DNA of 17,382 bases from CAMBRF01 sp964404035 (GTDB lineage Bacteria; Verrucomicrobiota; Kiritimatiellia; CAIKKV01; CAITUY01): contig CAYOIT010000092.1 of the NCBI GenBank assembly GCA_964404035.1, positions 1 to 17,382 of the forward strand. Reading direction: 5' to 3'. The position numbers and the translations under genes are program-made. Below, piece by piece: positions 15,360-17,382 of this stretch (its first letter is position 1; every line of letters starts with the position of its first letter). The notes beneath the pieces are model-generated. The model made no database searches. It was not told the DNA's origin and saw nothing but the letters and a program-made list of their open reading frames with translations.

Positions 15360-15753
15360 TGCTCACCTTCCTGAACTCTTCTGGATCCACCTCATCGACA
15401 TTGAATCCTGCGAGGTCGGTTTTCGCCACGATCTCAAACGGGACAGCAATGTTGCGGTTGTGAGTCTTGATCAGCGCGTCAACGACTCGCGCTGGGTTCC
15501 CCCCGGCCAAGTAGTGCTTTTCGAGTTGCTCCATAGAAACATACAAATCGCCGTTCTGTGCCCTAATGTAGCAGTCGAGAATCAGGCCCGGAGGCACCCG
15601 ACGCAGTTTCATGGCCATGAGAACAGAAATTGGAACCCTGTGGCCAGACATGGCAGCCCGCGTCCAAAGGCGGAAGTAGAATACAAAGATATATATGCTC
15701 ATCAGCGCCATGACGCCAACGATGATGACCAAGATGGTGAGGACGCTTTGCAT
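15340..15753 (-). CDS. FloA-like (flotillin-like) N-terminal module lacking the SPFH domain
   Basis: ATG at 15753 has AGAGGA at 7 nt. The 137-residue product has one N-terminal transmembrane helix (residues ~4-28). After it come the diagnostic parts of bacterial FloA (YqfA/UPF0365): MAMKLRRVPPGLILDCYIRA (residues ~46-65), LEKHYLAGGNPARVVDALIK (77-96) and NIAVPFEIVAKTDLAGFNV (101-119). In full-length FloA (about 330 residues) these are followed by the SPFH domain; here the protein stops after DLAGFNVDEVDPEEFRKV. FloA forms static membrane microdomains. A stand-alone membrane-anchoring module could modulate FloA or organise its lipoprotein partner, but this is inference. There is no sign of a frameshift: the stop is close to the next gene's start and the end is smooth. 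It differs in sequence from typical FloA (DCYIRAQNGDLYVSMEQ) and is likely a paralog. Confidence 0.75.
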   Translation of the reverse strand: MQSVLTILVIIVGVMALMSIYIFVFYFRLWTRAAMSGHRVPISVLMAMKLRRVPPGLILDCYIRAQNGDLYVSMEQLEKHYLAGGNPARVVDALIKTHNRNIAVPFEIVAKTDLAGFNVDEVDPEEFRKVSSQPEAG

Positions 15754-16010
15754 GCTTTGTTCCTCTTTCTGTCAGCGAACGAGACTGTCGAAAAACTCAG
15801 TTTTCTGTTCCGAGCCTATTATTCGGAGGGATCAAAACACAAGGACCATCTTCGGATCGCCCGTTTTATGGGTATTGCCAAGCGCCATGAGGCAGGGAGC
15901 AATGAAGGCGCAATCAAGACCGCCACGGTCTGCGCCAGTCTAGCCGCCTGAGACAATGCGAATATTACTCATCTCGATCTTCTTGCCGGTCGAAAGTATT
16001 CACGAAGCTC
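15754..16010. other. Intergenic stretch with possible insertion-sequence end and + strand coding relic
   Basis: No intact gene is seen. GAGACTGTCGAAAAACTC (15781-15798) resembles the terminal inverted repeats of some insertion sequences. It is followed on the + strand by an open stretch to TGA 15949-15951 reading FLFRAYYSEGSKHKDHLR, then IARFMGIAKRHEAGSNEGAI. The stretch could be a fragment of a mobile or host gene but is not recognised. No opposite terminal repeat is visible. The rest holds nothing clear. Confidence 0.3.
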
Positions 16011-16580
16011 TCAATGCACCATCTGCCACTGCTTGATCGCATCAATGGGGCACACCAGCATGAGCACATTGAGGGTCAGGTTGTCACGCACCGTGATCAA
16101 CAGCAGCAGTTCAATCGCAATAAACACCACGAACACGGTGCGGAAGCTGAGATACTTGGCCAAGATGAAACCGGCAATGCAGCACAAGATGTCGGCTAAC
16201 GAGTTGATGACAGAGTCTCCCTCGTAGCCCAGTCCAATGGTGGCCTCCCGATAGCGCTGGATTATGAAGGGCGCATTCTCCGCCACCTCCCAAATCGCCT
16301 CGGCGACCACCGCACAGGTCAGCCGCCAAGAGAATGCCATACGGCGGAACAACCAGAGCAGTACCCCGAAAAGTATGATGCCATGCAGAATGTGAGTAAA
16401 ACTATAGGGGTCAAACACATGCTGAGAATTGTGCGCACTCCAGATATCCCCCGCCCACAGATTACCCTGCCCACATTCGCACCACCATACGCGGCCCTGC
16501 TGACGGAGTTGAAACACCGTCGCCACCAGCGTCAAGGCTACTATCCACCCAGCACGGGTTCCCTTCATCAGTTTCATCAT
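16011..16580 (-). CDS. DUF2585 / UPF0314 family integral membrane protein
   Basis: This is a 189-residue membrane protein with about five hydrophobic segments. The DUF2585 hallmarks are in order: CGQGNLWAGDIWSAHNSQHV (residues ~36-55, usual C-G....W......NSQH), DPYSFTHILHGIILFGVLLW (57-76), AIWEVAENAPFIIQRYREAT (95-114), GYEGDSVINSLADI (118-131) and TVRDNLTLNVLMLVCPID (163-180). The His, Glu-Asn and Arg-Asp residues are all kept, so it looks functional. Its biochemical role is unknown in general. ATG 16580 overlaps the stop of the tiny lipoprotein gene (ATGA, 16580-16577), so translation is coupled. The start could also be ATG 16577. Confidence 0.88.
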   Translation of the reverse strand: MMKLMKGTRAGWIVALTLVATVFQLRQQGRVWWCECGQGNLWAGDIWSAHNSQHVFDPYSFTHILHGIILFGVLLWLFRRMAFSWRLTCAVVAEAIWEVAENAPFIIQRYREATIGLGYEGDSVINSLADILCCIAGFILAKYLSFRTVFVVFIAIELLLLITVRDNLTLNVLMLVCPIDAIKQWQMVH

Positions 16581-16672
16581 CGGGACCCACTAGAGCAACC
16601 GTTAAGAAAGAGAGCGAATCCCACCGCTACACAAACACAAATTGCGATGATTATCTTTGCCTTCATCATCAT
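16577..16672 (-). CDS. Very short lipoprotein (28-31 residues), coupled to the DUF2585 gene
   Basis: Three successive ATG codons (16672, 16669, 16666) begin a 31-, 30- or 29-residue peptide; GAGA upstream fits the last best. It is a hydrophobic signal (KAKIIIAICVCVAVGFALF) ending in a lipobox LNGC, with only SSGSR after the Cys. Mature lipidated product would be six residues. The stop overlaps the DUF2585 start by ATGA, which argues that it is translated. It may be an entericidin-like mini-lipoprotein or simply a leader peptide that couples translation. Confidence 0.5.
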   Translation of the reverse strand: MMMKAKIIIAICVCVAVGFALFLNGCSSGSR

Positions 16673-16742
16673 TCTCTTTTCACACAACTGTCCGGCGGCG
16701 CGGAGCGACAGACGGACCACGCCGTGGTTCGCCGATCTGCCC

Positions 16743-17312
16743 TCAGTCAAAGCACCATGTCGTCCATTTACTGACAACAAATCCATTCTTCAGGCCAACG
16801 ATGGGGGCACGCCATGCGAAGTCTGCCCACTTGCAGGCACCATCACACGAGTACCACCAGATTACCGATGCATCACCGGGGAAAGGCCATCCAGATGGTT
16901 CCTGTCGGGAAATTGGCTCACCCAGAAGTGCCAAGACACTCGATTCTGTCATCCCGATCCTGACTTCTGCGAATCCTTGATCTGAATAGCCCGGAGCGAA
17001 CCGTGTATCGATGTCTGGTGCGAGCAGGAATTTCCCCTCCGGAGGTTCAAGTCCAATGCCGAAGTGCAGTGCAGCGCCAGCGAGAAGAGCGGAAAACATC
17101 AGCCCAGCCGTGAGCTTGCTTGGCATTGCGAGCCTTCTGGCAACGATGAAAGCAGCGCCAAGCGCCGGAAGTGCGACCAGACCCGCGCCAAGGATGTAGC
17201 TGCCGTACCTGTCGCCCCACAAATCGAGCAGCATTCCTACGATTCCGCCTGGAACTTCAAGCAGCATGAGCAAGACGAGGAAGATCAGGAGGAATGTCAG
17301 ATTCTTCTTCAT
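16743..17312 (-). CDS. Membrane protein with C-terminal BamE/SmpA-like domain
   Basis: ATG at 17312 follows AGGG at short distance. The 189-residue product has three hydrophobic segments (residues ~5-27, 36-58, 67-88) and then a soluble C-terminal domain. That domain contains FAEVRIGMTESSVLALLGEP, matching the IxxGMTxxxVxxLLGxP motif of the SmpA/BamE-like fold, followed by SVIWWYSCDGACKWADFAW and a closing FVVSKWTTWCFD. BamE itself is a lipoprotein of the outer-membrane assembly machine; the same fold also occurs in many unrelated envelope proteins, so the role here is not known. It reads toward the mini-lipoprotein and DUF2585 genes 70 bp downstream and may form one unit with them. Confidence 0.7.
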   Translation of the reverse strand: MKKNLTFLLIFLVLLMLLEVPGGIVGMLLDLWGDRYGSYILGAGLVALPALGAAFIVARRLAMPSKLTAGLMFSALLAGAALHFGIGLEPPEGKFLLAPDIDTRFAPGYSDQGFAEVRIGMTESSVLALLGEPISRQEPSGWPFPGDASVIWWYSCDGACKWADFAWRAPIVGLKNGFVVSKWTTWCFD

Positions 17313-17335
17313 TTCCCTTGCGCCAACACGTCAGC

Positions 17336-17373
17336 CCTCATGCGATGAGGAAGCCGCGCCCGGCGCGGGTTCC
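17336..17373. repeat. Two adjacent hairpins at the right window edge
   Basis: CCTCAT-GCG-ATGAGG (17336-17350) is a perfect 6-bp hairpin. It is overlapped by a second stem, GGAA (17349-17352) plus CCGCG (17354-17358) with CGCGG (17364-17368) plus TTCC (17370-17373), one mismatch. They lie upstream of the BamE-like gene and resemble the other palindrome clusters of the window in style, not in sequence. Confidence 0.5.
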
Positions 17374-17382
17374 GAAGTCGCA

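Noticed and set aside
14180..17312. Integron cassette array (series of small same-strand genes near a tyrosine recombinase)
   Set aside because: I see no attC-type sites with GTTRRRY / RYYYAAC cores between the genes, several genes overlap or are 4 nt apart, and the recombinase relic shows only general box II motifs.

Overview
The window is GC-rich bacterial DNA with no rRNA, tRNA or CRISPR. Its content points to the PVC group, most likely Kiritimatiellota or Lentisphaerota: a DUF4838/CBM9-type protein, a parallel beta-helix protein, a divergent GH2 enzyme, a large FAD-dependent oxidoreductase, a PQQ-like beta-propeller and a WYL regulator, but no SusC/SusD pair. This assignment is an inference from gene families, not a database match.

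Region 1 (1-7096, + strand) is a carbohydrate-degradation block. It holds the 3' end of a DUF4838/CBM9-like gene, overlapped by ATGA with an exported beta-helix protein. Next is a GH2 glycosidase with a C-terminal ricin-type beta-trefoil, then a strong hairpin-T terminator, a cluster of nested palindromes, and a TTG-started FAD-dependent oxidoreductase with a C-terminal discoidin-like domain. Region 2 (7211-12750, mostly - strand) holds a convergent WYL-domain transcriptional regulator, an exported PQQ-like beta-propeller protein with an unusual helical insertion, and a 740-residue protein of unknown function. A possible small ORF diverges from the WYL gene. Together these look like a polysaccharide catabolism locus in which the WYL protein is the likely local regulator.

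Region 3 (about 12751-17382) is an accessory-looking, visibly less GC-rich stretch. It contains a head-to-head pair of REP/BIME-like palindromes whose stems show compensatory changes, a degraded PIN-domain toxin gene, and a small exported protein. Directly abutting the latter is the C-terminal relic of a tyrosine recombinase. Then come several small - strand genes: a short exported protein, a lipoprotein coupled to a FloA-like (flotillin-like) N-terminal module that lacks the SPFH domain, a DUF2585/UPF0314 membrane protein coupled by ATGA to a very short lipoprotein, and a three-TM protein with a BamE/SmpA-like domain.

The points most worth a second look are the covarying palindrome pair at 12891-12985, the free-standing FloA N-terminal module with its partner lipoprotein, the recombinase relic, and the 740-residue unknown protein in the glycan locus. 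I do not see a complete defence system, prophage or integron.
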